Positions 22,201 through 34,925 of a stretch of DNA of 64,000 nt are shown in pieces. Where the stretch lies: assembly GCF_051106095.1 (NCBI RefSeq), contig NC_135786.1:140682501-140746500 (forward strand), in the 5' to 3' direction. How positions within the stretch are numbered: the first letter of the stretch is position 1; every line of letters starts with the position of its first letter. The notes under the pieces were generated by a model that was not told the origin of the DNA, made no database searches, and saw nothing but the letters and a program-made list of their open reading frames with translations. The DNA is from Pogona vitticeps (taxonomy: Eukaryota > Chordata > Lepidosauria > Squamata > Agamidae). The position numbers and the translations under genes are program-made.

Positions 22201-24136
22201 CTGGGTGAAATATAAGGGGATGATTGGGCTTCCCCAGAACTTCTGTTGGCGAGGCAAATCTTAGGGTGAGTGGCAGAGAAAATAGTATTTTCTTTTTTGC
22301 TTAGATAGGAGGTAGATTTAAATCTGCAACAAGGCAGACCGTAGACTGGTCATGTAGTTTAGGAGACCTCTTATTACACAAGGTCTGGCAGAAACAGATC
22401 ATGACTTGGAAAGAATTATCCAGGGGCTAGCAGTGAGCCTTCCATAAATCTCAGCAGCAGTGACCATTTGAAGAGAAGTGTCCCTGTGCAGACTGTCCAT
22501 GCAACTGGAAACACCGAAAAAATTGTGCTGTCAATTGCTGTAGATGTAGGGTTAACCCTCTGGTAGTTGGCACTGTAAGCAATATATACAAGACAGAATG
22601 AATAGGAAGACACCTGCCCCACTGACTGGATGATGCATGAAATGACTATGCCTGAAGAAAGTTAAAACTATTGATCAATCTGCTGAATGGTCTTGATTAT
22701 AGTTTTATTTCACCGCAAATCTCCACCATGGGACTGGCACAGATGACTACTTCAAGAACACCAGTTGCATATAAATAGCTATTCTGTTTTTGGTGCTCTT
22801 GTTTTTGAGCTCCAGTCTAAAGGGAATGTGCACATCAGGAGCAGAGGAACCTGGGGTAGGAAGCAACCAACTTCTTTTTACATTAGCCTAAATAAAACAG
22901 CACAAAATGACAAAAGGAGGAAGAAATGCAGAATATCAAATGTTTGCCAAGTTTAGAAATATAGTACACAAGACTGCATATTGAATTTAGCAGAAAAGTG
23001 AAGATATAAGAGGACATGGACTCTATTGCCTTCCCATCTTTTTGTGCTTCTCTCGTATAGAGTGCTTTTGGATATACGGCATTCTCATTGTAGTCAGATG
23101 TAATCTCATATTAACCTAACAGCCATTCATGAGATTAGCCTGAATCCACAGATTTGGGTTTCTGGCTGTACCATGTGCTGTGGCAACACTGTCAGCAAGT
23201 GCATTCCTATCTCTTACATCTGTCCATCAGCTAACGTTGTTTTTACTGGTACTCTTCAACTGTGGACCTGTTTTCACTCTCCTGGCCATTCTTTGTCATG
23301 TGCCCTTTTTGCTGCAATTGCAATGCAGAATTCAGTTGGAGATGGGACAAGGGGCAAGCAAGATTGCTTCTTCAGAAATTCTTCTATCAATTGTGTTACC
23401 CTTCACTACTTACCCTGTCTTCTCATCACAGTTCATACATTCTCCAAAATGTTACTCTTAAAAGTCTAAATATAATGTGAGATAGATGTTTTACATTTTT
23501 ATCGCCATAGACAATAACAAATACTAGAACACAAAAAATAATGTGTACAGTACTGTAAAACGTGCATGAAATAGAATTATACTGTCCTATGGGAAAAGCA
23601 CAGAACAGCAAATTGCATGTGATCAACACTCCCACACTCTTCTTTATTCCCAATACCCACAGAAAAACACAGTAGTTAAAAGGTAGATCAAAATTTTAAA
23701 ACACTTTATATAGTCGTGACAAAAAACACCTGTTTGTTAAGATTTGATATTTTCTGAAGCTCATGCTCAATGAAATGCAAGCTCAGCCAGAAAATACCAT
23801 GTGCTAAGATTTGTGCACATTACAATCCTCACTGTAGCTTATGGTGCTGCTGGTTGGAGGGTTAACAGCATTAACTTAATGCTTTGTGGTACTGACAGCC
23901 ATCTGCTAGGTCTTAATACATTTATTGTCTGTTAAGTCACTGTCTAAACATTTGAAGAGTTCAAAACCTGTGTAATAAAGCATTATTTTACTAAAACATT
24001 AACTGTGACAGTTTTGAAAAAGCTGTTAAGTAGCGGAGGTTTTAAGGTTCTGACAATGCAGTAGACGATTCAGGATGTACTTGACTTTCCATATGCAATA
24101 TAATTGTATACACTCTTTTCTCTTTTGTTTCTTGAG
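19205..24136 (+). other. ANKRD33B intron, few recognisable features
   Basis: Almost no assignable repeat. At 21092-21155 there is a LINE-like 3' end (GATGGGCGGCATATAAATGC) running into an AATA array. Open frames at 21256-21813 and 23173-23480 have no recognisable domain. The last bases before 24137 are a T-rich acceptor tract. Confidence 0.5.
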
Positions 24137-24990
24137 GGGCCAATATAAATGCAACAGACCCAGGTCGTGGATTCACTCCTCAGGAATGGGCATGTTTTAC
24201 AGGAAGAATAGAATCTGCCTATCTGATACAGAGACTTATGGACCAGCCGTGCGCTGAGCAGTTTTGTGACCACTATGAACTGGAATGGCCAAAGATGAAG
24301 GAACTTCTTGCCAAAGCTGCTGAGCGAAAAACCTGTTTGCAAAGGATCTCAGAAGGTGTTCGGTCAGTAGTAGCTTTCAAAACGTACCAAGGCCCTGAAG
24401 AAGATGGCGTCCTGGATCATATGGTTAGAGTGACCACCAGTCTGAGGAGTTCCTTTGTTGCCATTGCTTGCAGGACTGTGTGCCCTGGAAGTCCGCCTGC
24501 GCTAGGAAAACGTAGGCCTGCTGTGCAGGAAATGCTTAGAAGACAAAGAGCAAAGGAAATCCGAACTTTAGAGGACAGAGACCATTTTCACAGCTATGAG
24601 AAGCTGTTTCAAAACTCCCGAATCACATTAGTCCCCAAAAAGAAAGAGAGGCGAGCCAGCCTACAGCCTTTCAGTCTAACTGTGCCCCAAGTGAGCATTG
24701 TGCTTCCAAGGAAAACCAGCCTATTACCACTGCACTTGATGAGAAGGAGTAGTGTGCGCCCTGGGTTTGTCATCCCCAAAGTTCGTATCAACAAGGCGCC
24801 TCCACCTACTTTCCAGCCAGAGAAAGTAAGACGGAAAAGTAGTGCCAGTGATGGGAGCTACCTGGAGATTCCCAAATGGAGGTATAAAGAGCTGAAAGAG
24901 GAAAGGAAGAAGGCAGAAGAAGATGAAAAGAAAAAAATGGAAGAAGCTCAGAAACAGAAGCAAGGGTCCCCTCAGAGAAACAAGACTTGA
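24137..24990 (+). CDS. ANKRD33B: ANKRD33B terminal exon
   Basis: Terminal coding exon of 854 bp (284 residues and a TGA) with a CTTGAG acceptor; its first two bases complete a Gly codon begun in the exon at 15356-15496. It starts with the last ankyrin segment (ANINATDPGRGFTPQEWACF and TGRIESAYLIQRLMDQP). A conserved-looking stretch follows (FCDHYELEWPKMKELLAKAA), then a basic and serine-rich region (KKKERRASLQPFSLTVPQVS, KVRRKSSASDGSYLEIPKWR), and a C-terminal charged segment (KELKEERKKAEEDEKKKMEE) that should form a helix or short coiled coil. Order and length agree with an ankyrin block plus C-terminal extension of ANKRD33B (about 490 residues in human). The uninterrupted frame and clean splice phases argue for an intact gene. 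ANKRD33 is the main alternative, but the adjacent DAP favours the B paralogue. Confidence 0.93.
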
Positions 24991-25510
24991 TGCCCTTGCC
25001 ATGACTCCCACTCTCAGTTCAGCACACATAGGTCAACAAGCCGCATAGGGCACAGCTGAATGACATAAATATTTGAGAAAGAGAAAATCAGGCTGAAGTG
25101 TCTTTCAAAGAGCAACCAACAGAACAATGGGATGGTTAAAATGCAAGGAAATGTTTAGGAACTCTGCGGCCAGTTTTAAAATACAGAAAAGACTGTTTCT
25201 CACAGAGTACAAAACAGCTGCCCTCACATAAGCAGAAGGGGCAAGGGAACTAAGCTTTCAACAACAGAGTTATAAATATATCCCCAATTGCCTAGTCTAA
25301 CCAAAAAAAAAAAAAAAAAGTTAGATAACACAGTATGCTTTCAAGGGACCTTCTGCACTGTTGTTATAACTAGAAGGTTAAAAGAATAGATTACATAAAC
25401 ATTGACTTTGGGTTATGTGAAAAGCAGCCTATGGATTTCTTTTTCATAAGTGTTTCTTGGGGGTTTCCTATTGAATTAAAATAAAGGGCTTCTGCTTGCT
25501 GCCTGTTATT
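24991..25510 (+). other. ANKRD33B: Probable start of the ANKRD33B 3' UTR
   Basis: Sequence after the stop codon without open frames. A candidate AATAAA lies at 25480-25485, about 490 bp past the stop; further AATAAA-like words follow near 25631 and 27319. Which one is used cannot be told here. Contains an A17 run near 25303. Confidence 0.4.
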
Positions 25511-28040
25511 AGTATATCACAATGACTTTTCACAAATCAATCTAAAAATACAGAAATCTCAGGATAGTTTACAGGAAAGAAAAACCTTATATAAATATAC
25601 GGAAATATATAAAATACATTCCTAAAAATATAAATAAATTGTTGGAGCTAAATCTAATGTTAGCTCCAACTAAAGCTGACAACAGTGGCCAGAATTCTAT
25701 TGGTTACACTCACATAAGTGTTTAAATCACAGTAGCAAATTTCTGTTATTGAATGAGTCGATATATCCAGTTGTGTGGCTTGGTGCATAAAGAGGAATAC
25801 AAGTGGTGACTCAGTAAGTGCCACTATTGTGATTTATGCCATTGCCTTTATGCCAGTGTACTAACAAATAGGACTTGGCTGTTGAAATCAAGAGGATGAA
25901 AATGGTGACTAACCAGCCCCATTCAGTTCAGTGGGTCTATTATTAATAGGAACTAACACTGGATTTAATCCTTTATAAACAGCATTTTAATTCTGAGAAA
26001 TAGATTAATGGAGACCAATGCGGTCTGATGTATTTATCAGTGAACAGGAATTTATTGTTGATTTGTTTTGAAACATGTTAAAAGGTTGTAGAAATTCCAT
26101 AACAAACACCACAACAAACTGCACATTTCTGTGAATCTTCCTGAATTATTTTTCAATACTGTGCTTAACTTCTATGTGCTTCTGCTCACAAACCTCAGGG
26201 CATTTTGTACTATAATCAGAAATCCTGCTGGTAGCCCTAATTACTACTAAAGAAGGAGTAGAAATTAATGAATGTTTCATTATAGGCACTTTAAAATGTA
26301 TTTTATAAATTTTATTTACTTTGTAAATTTTTGCAAATTTGTGTAACTTTAGTATGCTCCACTGGATTGAAGGCACAAGTACAAATTGTGAACAGACATT
26401 ATAATTAATGTGAACTCTTACTTGCATTGTACTCCCATTTTCACACGTTTGGCAACTTTATGGAAAGATGCAAGATTTGCCTAATGCAGAAGAACAGCAA
26501 AGATGTCATTCTCCAAAATACATATAGAAAAACCTAAGCAGTTGCCCCATTTGCTTACACTAGTTAAAGGGACTATATGACTCTCACAAAGGGAGTTGGT
26601 ACAGCAGCACAATCCATTGATCTGACATTGATTCCCTATAGCAGTAGTCCCCAACCTTGGGTAACCCAGGTGTTCTTGGAGTGCAGTTTGCAGAACCTTT
26701 CACCACCAGCGGTGCTGGCTGGGGTTTCTGAGAGTTGCAGTTTAAGAACACCTGGGTTACTCAAGGTTGGGAAACACTGCCCTACAGTAATCCTGATCAG
26801 TGGGGCTTATGTACAGGTATGTGTAGCCTGAAATGCATGTTTGGTGTATTGAAGGTCATCAATGGTAAGTTTGTGGCACTTTTTTGCCCATCCTTTTGTC
26901 AGTGAAATTGCTATGCCATATTCAATTTCAGTAAGATACATACAGGTATACAAACATAGTTGACTAACATTATAACTTACACCTTCTCAAACAGCACAAT
27001 TTTAGTAATTAGAGGACAGGCTTTCAGATGCTCATGGCAACTATCTACATGTATCTCTCTGATAAGCTCTGACAGAGATGGTGTATTTTGGCTCATAGCC
27101 AACACAGTATATTTACATATCAAGTCACTGAGTCAGTTTCTCAAAAGCAATCTGTTCTGACAAGCAAGTAGATGAATTTACACTTGAATTACCATGTAAA
27201 GTACCAGTTCAGTTGAAATGCACTATTGCATTCTCTCAGGGATGAAGTTAAATCACAGTGTTCCAGGGTGTAACCTATTTGTATGTGTATATATTATGTC
27301 ATATTTTCAATTAAAAGAAAATAAATTCTCTTTACATCATAGTAGACCTTTCTACCTCAGTTTGGTTTGGGACTCTTGTGTTCTGTTCAGCTCTTCTGTT
27401 CAGCAACTTTTAAAAATCACACTTAAAATAATTATTTCCATGAACAGCCATCAGCACTGCAGCTCTGCAGTTGAGGGGGTGTGAAACCGGGGGGGGGGAG
27501 TGGAGAAGAGAAGAAAGGACACACACACATTGTTGGAATAAAAACGGCCACAGCTTTGCTGATTAAAGTTGAGGAAGTCTGGTGTGGCAAAGGGAATTGA
27601 ATCTAAGTAACTGTCAGCTGATGAACCTCTACCCGCTGGGAGATAACATGGGATGTGGGTTCCCACATGAGTATTAACCATTGTGTGGCTTCACTGCCAC
27701 TTTGAAGTGAAAGAGGGCAAACAGCCTCCAAGTTTTCACATTTTGGTTACAGACATTATTTCATTACCATTTGGAACACTAGAAATCCATCATGGTTTTT
27801 CAAGCTGAAGTGCTACTGCAAGAAGGAAGGATCATGACAAAGATAGAGTAACACGGTTGTACAAAGAGTTATTCAAATATTGGTAAGAGTGAAAAACATA
27901 CTACATTTCTGATCACACAAAATTCTAAAAGCATCTATTATTTTAATTCAAAACTTGAGGCAAAAATGGAGAGTTTCAATAATTAAAGATTAAAGATCTG
28001 CAAGTAGAACAAGCCACAGGAGAAGAAAGTAGAGTTTTTA
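25511..28040. other. Intergenic or 3' UTR sequence
   Basis: Between the ANKRD33B stop and the next SINE. Apart from the hAT MITE at 26642 I recognise nothing. Open frames at 26146-26427, 27218-27484 and 27451-27681 have no recognisable domain. Confidence 0.45.
26642..26779. mobile_element. Palindromic hAT MITE, 138 bp
   Basis: Ends CAGTAGTCCCCAACC and GGTTGGGAAACACTG, with arms GGGTAACCCAGGTGTTCTTG and AAGAACACCTGGGTTACTC. The flanking 8-mers CCCTATAG (26634-26641) and CCCTACAG (26780-26787) match at 7 of 8 positions. Same family as 7947, 10325 and 35528. Confidence 0.9.
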
Positions 28041-28282
28041 CTGCTGGATAGCTCAGTGGTTGAGGTATCTGACTGCAGAGCCAGAGGCTGGGAGTTTGAT
28101 TCCCACTGTGTTTCCTGTGAGTAGAGGTAGCTTGTGCAGCCTTGGGAAAGCTGTACAATCCCAGAGTGTCTCTAGAAGGAAATGGTAAACCACTTCTGAG
28201 TATTCTCTATCTAGAAAGCCTTAAAAAGGGTCACTATAAGTCAACATTGTCTTGAAGGTACATGATTATTATTGTTATTAAT
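28041..28282 (+). mobile_element. tRNA-derived SINE, full length
   Basis: Head GGATAGCTCAGTGGTTGAGG with A-box, then GGGAGTTTGATTCCCACTG with B-box, both tRNA-like. The body has GGAAATGGTAAACCACTTCT and a tail CACTATAAGTCAACATTGTC followed by a TTA-rich end. No acceptor-stem pairing with the 3' part, so it is not a working tRNA gene. A minus-strand copy of the same head lies at 49175. Confidence 0.85.
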
Positions 28283-28665
28283 TGCTGAACATCTCCCCTG
28301 CTGGCAATGTCATTCCTCTTTCACATTGGGTTTCAGCCAATAAAACATAAGCATTATGTTCATCGAAATCAAAGATATCTAAGTGCTTACTCTCTTCCTC
28401 TGAAAGTACCTCAAAAGCACCTGACTTTATTCAGATTGTGCCATTCCTTTGAGCATGATAGACACAAAACTTGGATACCACATATGTAAGCATGACTGTA
28501 CAATGAAGGCAAGGCTTTCTTTCCTTTTGTGTGTGTGGTCCCTATGCATAGTGCAAAACAACCCTTTAGAACCTTGCAAATGGAGAGTTTGGGCAGTATG
28601 CCTACCTCTTCTATATAAAGGGCATACGTATGTGTGCTTCTTGGTTCTATTTCATCTGTCACAGT

Positions 28666-28668
<3 letters not shown>

Positions 28669-28733
<65 letters not shown>
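28669..28733. repeat. Microsatellite (GT)n(GA)n
   Basis: About 38 bp of GT followed by about 27 bp of GA. A polypurine/polypyrimidine block next to an alternating purine-pyrimidine block; such tracts are usually length-variable. Confidence 0.95.
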
Positions 28734-28737
<4 letters not shown>

Positions 28738-30115
28738 AGAGAATGGATTATCCTGACTTTATGTTAGTGGGTTCCTTTATTACAGCTGTTTCTTTGCAAC
28801 TTTATGTGTTCTTATTTCTTTTACAATGTATTTTATTTATGTTCTGATTCCCCCCCCCCCAGGGCCTATGATTCCAAGGGCCTTTTTCAAATTTTGTGTT
28901 GATTGCACAGGGAAATCCCTTTTAAACTTCACAAGAAATGTCTTTGTTTGGGAGGAAGCCCATATAGCTCTCCCTACCTGTAAAAATAGTTTCAGTTTCT
29001 ATAAGGCTCAGAAAAACCAGAGTCAGATTAAAGTGATTTCTTTTTGAGATGACAATTTCAGTATCCGTTCCCCATGTGACAATGACTTTGATATATAAAT
29101 TTCGTATGGTTTCAAAAATCCACATAGTGCCAGGTCCTTCTGTCACAACTGGCATCATAACGTCATTGTCAGAGCAGCTGACACAGCAAATCTCAACAGT
29201 ATAATTGATGCAATTATCATCGCCATTGACTCAGTCAACAAATGTTTCCTTGTTAATGACTCTGTCAATACCAAAGGGCAAAGTATGCAAGAAGGAAACT
29301 ATGACTGCTTTGCTGGCTAAGAAGAAAATAAACCATGATTATGACCCAACTTAATGTCAAGGAATTGCAGGGCATTCTTGAAGTACCAGTCTCTGAAATC
29401 CTGTAAACCCGACAGGTGATATTCAAGATGACATCAGTGTGGCTCTGTCAGCCCAGTAATACACACCTGAGCATGCTAGATTGGACATAGCTAGTTGTTA
29501 CACCTATCCTTAAGCAGCAGTGCCATCTTCATACTGGTCTTTGAGATGGTAACAAGTTTATGACTGCTATAAGTGCAAACATAGGCACCACTCCTAGCCC
29601 TAATCATGGCAGAGAAAGAGTATCTACGTGTTCCTGCCTTTCCCACACCAGCATTGTGTCAAAGCACTGATAGGAGTGGTTACATGGAATCTTAATAAGG
29701 CCATGGTGACCACAGCAGATCCGGGTCCATCTTCTGTTCTGGTTCAGCTGTTGAATCTTCCTTTGGGCAGATCTCATCTCCAGAGTCAGGATGGATCCTT
29801 CATCCCATGCTTAACCTGGCATCATGAAGCACCCAGATTGGGACACAATAATTGAGATAATATAGGATTCAAGAAAATCTTTCACTCTCTCTAAACAGAC
29901 TTTTTGCACACTTCCTAGAGACCATTCATTTGATAACTGCTTTGTATATCAAGTTATGCTGCTCAGGTCTTTTATTGTTAGAATCTTACAATTTCCACAA
30001 CTGCAAGCCAGAGATTACTGGAGCAAATACAGAGTGCTCTACTATTGTTGCCCTTACTCTTTGTGATTCCCAACTGGAATCTAGCCATTCTCTTTAACAG
30101 CAGACACAGAAATCA
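28734..30115. other. Intergenic, no recognisable feature
   Basis: A C12 run at about 28850-28861. A frame near 29628-29855 gave a faint impression of an old retroelement fragment that I could not support. Otherwise nothing. Confidence 0.4.
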
Positions 30116-30117
30116 TA

Positions 30118-31226
30118 CAAGGGGGTGCTAAAAAGTATTGAGCCGTTCCCAGAAAAAATTGAGCCAGGAAGCTATAAATTGCAGGGTGTATTGGCCTATA
30201 TTCAATGGTGCAAAAATCAACTACCTACTGTATGATTTTAACTCATCTTCAGGTCCAAAGTGAACATGGCAGCACCTCCAGAAAAGTTCAATGTGGAAGA
30301 GCATAGGACCACAATCAAGTTCCTGTTTCTCCAAGAGAAAGGCGCAAAGCACATCCAGGATGAAATGTCACAAACTATGGGTGACAGTGGCCCTTCATAT
30401 GCAAGTTAAACGTTGGGTTGTCAATTTTAAAACTAGCCATTTTAGTGTTGAAAGTGAGAAACCCTGTGGAAGGCCTTTTTCTGTCTCTGTGCCTGCAAAT
30501 GTGAAAGCCATCCATGACATGATCATGGAGGATCGCCGAATATCAGCCAAAAGTATTGCAAAGTGGATCCCCAAACTTTTAACAACCGAACAAAAGAGGA
30601 AACATGTGGAGTCATCGGTGGCTGTTTTGGAACATTTTGCAAGAAATGAGTCAGATTTCCTGGGCAAACTGGTAACTGGTGATGAGACATGGATCTACTG
30701 TTATGATCCTGAGACAAAGGAACAGTCTAAGGAATGGAGGCACAGTGGTTCCACAGGCCAAAGAAGTTCTGAGTGCAAAGGTTGGTGCAGAAGCAAATGG
30801 CAACAGTTTTTTGAAATAAGAAGGGAGTTTTGCTGATGGACTACCTCCAACAGGTAGTCCATCATTACGACCACTCTAGGCGGCATGACAACGCCTCGTC
30901 ACACACTGCAGGTGAAACAATGGCAAAACTGATGTCCTCAATCTTTCAATCATTCACCTTATTCTCCCGACCTGACTTCTGACTATAATCTGTTCCCCAA
31001 ACTCAAAAAACACTTAAAGGGACAACAATTTGGGAGTGTTATGGAGGCAACTAATGCTGCAAATGAGTGGTTACACCAGCAGTCGAATTTTATTTGCAGG
31101 GACAGGACAGATGTCACAAGTGCATTGACTTCCTGGGGGAATATGTAGAATAGTGTGGCAGTTACAGCTTCCTAGCTCAATTTTTTCTGGGAAAGGCTCA
31201 ATACAGTACTTATCAGCACCCCCTCA
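30118..31226 (+). mobile_element. Mariner DNA transposon, internally deleted
   Basis: Flanked by TA (30116-30117, 31227-31228), with long terminal inverted repeats: the left begins CAAGGGGGTGCTAAAAAG, the right ends TATCAGCACCCCCTCA, and both share TTCCCAGAAAAAATTGAGC. A transposase frame starts at 30267 (MAAPPEKFNVEEHRTTIKFL) and holds a CGRPFSV block, the GDETWIYCYDPETKEQSKEW block with the first catalytic Asp, a HDNASSHTA block with the second, and a YSPDL..SDYNLFPKLKKHLKG-like block with the third, as expected of the mariner DD34D triad. About 200 bp is missing between LLMDYLQQ (near 30832) and HDNASSHTA, and the frame shifts several times, so it is inactive. Length 1109 bp against about 1.3 kb for intact relatives. 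Confidence 0.93.
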
Positions 31227-31294
31227 TATATTAGGCTTTATCTGCATAGAAATAAACAAGGGGTATTGGAAATAATAAAAGAGTGGAGAACATA

Positions 31295-31398
31295 TGACCT
31301 TCCAGATACTGTTGGATGTCAATCCCTTTGAGTCCTGGCCAGCTTAGTCAATAGCTAGGCATGATAGCAATTCTAGTTCAGCAACATCTGGAGAGCCA
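31295..31398. mobile_element. Decayed palindromic hAT-like MITE
   Basis: Arms GACCTTCCAGATACTGTTGG and CAGCAACATCTGGAGAGCCA are imperfect inverted repeats around a CCTGGCCAGC centre. No clear target duplication. Confidence 0.55.
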
Positions 31399-32579
31399 GT
31401 CAGTTCCTCATTGCTGATAAGCAGTGAGACAATTTCTGTTTAATTTGTGTGTGTGCTTTAAAAGGCATAGCAGCAAAGGCAGAACAAAAAGCAAGACAAA
31501 TGCATGACATGAGTGCTAGAAGATAATAGGAATCACTTCAAAGTATTGATATTTATGACCCATTAAACTATTGTTTTCAGATACAGGAGTAACATGAAAA
31601 CGTGGGCCCCTGTGTGTGAAATTGCTGTTTCTAGTGGATTTGTACTTAAAAACACCCACCCCACTCCCACCCACTTACAATCTTGATGATAAACTAGCAA
31701 CTCACCTGTTATGACTATGTAGGGTTCTGAGGTGCAAGATATAGGAAATGAGATACTTCACATTTAACAAATTTCTTCTTAATGAGCTCCACTGAAGAGA
31801 TTGTTTAAGGATGTTATGTTTGTTCCAGACTCCTCCAGGTGTCTCATTTGTCACAAAAGATGTGGGCTAATGGTCTATCCATTTGATGAACTATCCCTTG
31901 TAGATGTCATTATGATGATCATAACATCACAGTCTCATGTTGAGCCATCTCAGGTTCATTTCCAGCATCCCTTCCCATGAAAAAGCAACTGTTATTCAGA
32001 ATGCAGTTTTTCAGCATGCTGAATTTTTAAGGAGACAACAGTGCCACAAGGTATTCAAATAAAATAGATTCAGCTGCACAGAAAGCGGATTTAACGTTTT
32101 ATCTAAAAGAAAAATAAAATGCCAAATAGCTTGCATTCATAAGTAAACAACTTTCCTGCTTATAAGGAAGACTGGGTGAGTTTCATTGTTTTCTTAAATA
32201 TTAGCTAAAATTAACTGGACTTCTCAAAATGTCATTGGACTTTAAATATTTGAGTTACATTTAACCCTTAATTTAAACCTATCCATGTGTGTGATGCCAA
32301 ACGGTCAACAGTGATATACTGAAATATTTTCTAATGGGCAGTTAACTCTCCCTCCAAATAAACAGAGGAATTTTAATTGCAACTATGCCCTTTAACAGAA
32401 ACCACATACTACTATATTTTTAAAATGTATTTATTGTAGCAAGACCTTTTCCTGAAGAGGAGCTGAGGCAGGAGGTGTGCTGTGTTGGGAGGACATTTTA
32501 TTTGGTGAGGTAGCTTCTTCTAGGCTGACCTTTGTTCTCCCTGACTGCATGGTCTGAGGGGGCGGGGTTTTGACCACAT
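31399..32579. other. Intergenic, no recognisable feature
   Basis: No repeat or gene recognised. A segment at about 32430-32560 touches the LINE that follows; it could be part of it in inverted orientation, but I could not show this. Confidence 0.4.
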
Positions 32580-34925
32580 ATTGACATAACCAGACTCGTG
32601 ATCAAAGAAAAGTGGAGGAATTTGCCCAATCGCTTGGGGAAACCCTTCCAGGCCCAGCTGATGCAACTGCACCTGAACAATGGGAATATTTCAAGAATAC
32701 TGTTTATAACCGCCTTTTCCACATTTGGAAGAAGACCAAAGAGACAGCAGACTGGTTTGAAGCCCATTCGGAGGAGTTGATGCCAACCATTGAGGATAAG
32801 AGGAGAGCTCTAGCAGCATACAAAGCCTGTCCTAGAGTACAACTTGCAGGCTCTTCAACTTGCTCATAGCAAAGTCCGACAGGCTTCCAGGAGATGCTCC
32901 AATGATTATTGACTTCAGCTCTGCTCTCAGATACAGATAGCAGCAGTCAGGTAACATCAAGGAAATGTATGACGGTATCAAGCAAGCTTTAGGTCCAATA
33001 CGGAAGAAATCTGCTCCCTTGAAGTCCGCTACATGCGTGATCATCCAGCACCGAGCACCTCAGATGGAACGCTGGGTGCAGCACTACTTTGAGCTATATT
33101 CCAGAGAGAATGCAGTAACCAATGAGGCACTAATTAACATCAAGTACCTGTCTGTCTTGAAAGAGTTGGACACCGAACCAACCTTAGCAGAAATAAATGC
33201 GGCCTTCGATTCCCTCGCCTCCGGCAAGGCACCTGGGAAGGATAACATCACTGCTGAAGTGCTGTAAAGAGATTATCACCACTGAGCTGTATGAAATCTT
33301 TTGTCTTTGCTGGATGGAAGTTGGAGTACCACAGGACATGAAGGATGCAAACATCACACTGTATAAGAACAAAGGAGACAGGGGCGACTGCAATAACTAC
33401 CGTGGCATCTCTCTTCTCAGTGTTGTAGGGAAGCTGCTTGCCCGTGTTGTGCTGAAGAGACTTCAGGTGTTTGCAGAAAGAGTCTATACAGAATCAGAGT
33501 GTGGAATTCGAGCTAACAGATTCACCACTGACATGGTTTTCTCCCTCAGAGAGTTGCAGGAGAGTTGCAACAACAGCCACTCTTTGTGGCCTTCATGGAT
33601 CTCACAAAGGCCTTTGGTTTGGGTAGGAGGAATGGCCTTTTTAAAACACTTCCCAAGACTGGATGTCCATCATGACTCCTTAACGTCATCAGGTCCTTTC
33701 ATGAGGAAATGAAGGGCTCAACATCAGATCCCTTTGACATCCCAAGTGGAGTGAAAGAGGGCTGTGTCCTCACACTGACCTTGTTTGGGATATTTTTTGC
33801 TGTCATGCTGAAGCACGCCTTTGGAACTGCAACAGAAGGTGTCTATCTCCAGACTAGATCACATGGAAAGCTGTTTAATCTCTCCAGATTGAGAGCGAAG
33901 ACCAAAGTCCAGCTGAAATGCATGCAGGACTTCCTGTTCGCCGATGATGCAGTTGTTGTTGCCCATTCTGCTGAAGACCTCCAACAACTCATGAATCGTT
34001 TTAGCAAGGCCTGCCAAGACTTTGGACTAACAATCAGCCTAAAGAAAACACAAGTCATGGGCCAGGGCATGGACTCACCTCCCTCTATTACCATCTCAAC
34101 ACAAGAATTGGAGGTTGTTCGTGAATTTGTGTTCCTTGGCTCAACGATCTCTGACACTCTCTCCCTAGATGTCAAGCTGGGTAAACGCATTGGCAAAGCA
34201 GCTACCATGTTCTCTAGACTCACAAAGAGAGTATGGTTGAATAAGAAGTTGATGGCATATACCAAGATCCAGGTCTATAGAGCCTGTGTCCTGAGCACAC
34301 TCCTGCACTGCAGTGAGTCCTGGACCCTTCATGCATGGCAGGAGAGAAAGCTGAATACGTTCCATATGCGTTGTCTCTGACACATTTTTGGTATCACTTG
34401 GCAGGACAAAGTTCCAAATAAAGAAGTCCTAGATAGAGCTGGGATTTTTAGCATGTATACATTACGGAAACAGTGATGTCTATGTTGGCTTGGGCATGTC
34501 GTGAGAATGGCTGACAGTCGGATCCCAAAAGATCTCCTGTATGGAGAATTAGTGCAGGAAAAGCGCCCCAGAGGGAGACCACAGCTGTGATACAAGGGTA
34601 TCTGCAAGTGGGATCTCAAGGCCTTAGGAATGGACCTCAACAGATGGGAAACCTTGACATCTGAACATTCAGCCTGGAGGCAGGCAGTGAGTGCATCATG
34701 GCCTCTCCCGTTTTGAAGAGACACTTGTCCAGCAGGCTGAGGCAAAGAGGCAGTCTGGAAACCAGCAAAGTCAGGGAGCTGGACAGGTGACAGATTGTAT
34801 TTATCCTCAGTGTGGAAGGGATTGTCACTCTCGAATTGGCCTTTTCAGCCACACTAGACGCTGTTCCAAGTCCTCCATATAGAGCATGTTACCATAGTCT
34901 CTCGAGACTGAACGATGCCTAATCC
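32580..34925 (+). mobile_element. Non-LTR retrotransposon with RT and a C-terminal zinc-finger-like motif
   Basis: A long LINE piece on the + strand. Upstream of RT are KETADWFEAHSEELMPTIED and SLASGKAPGKDNITAEVL. RT blocks follow: NNYRGISLLSVVGKLLARVV, GIRANRFTTDMVFSLRELQE, GVKEGCVLTLTLFGIFFAVM and the FADD catalytic motif at 33937-33948. After RT come VRIVYRACVLSTLL-like blocks (here YRACVLSTLLHCSESWTLHA), a RKLNTFHMRCL block, and finally PQCGRDCHSRIGLFSHTRRC (34811-34870), a Cys/His cluster whose first Cys of the usual C-x2-C appears replaced by Tyr. It is neither BovB nor L2; the clade may be RTE-X-like, but I am unsure. At least four frame breaks. The endonuclease part is absent. The 3' end is at about CTGAACGATGCCTAA. 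Confidence 0.85.

Noticed and set aside
28041-28110. A possible tRNA gene
   Set aside because: A- and B-box words are present, but the 3' half does not close an acceptor stem, and SINE body and tail follow directly.
28449-28847. Open frame with VCVCVCV and ERERERE
   Set aside because: It reads through the (GT)n(GA)n microsatellite.
29628-29855. Possible retroelement coding fragment
   Set aside because: The faint similarity rests on a few residues and could not be extended on either side.
32430-32560. 5' inversion of the LINE at 32580 by twin priming
   Set aside because: A minus-strand reading looks protein-like, but I could not match it to the same LINE family, so the inversion is not supported.
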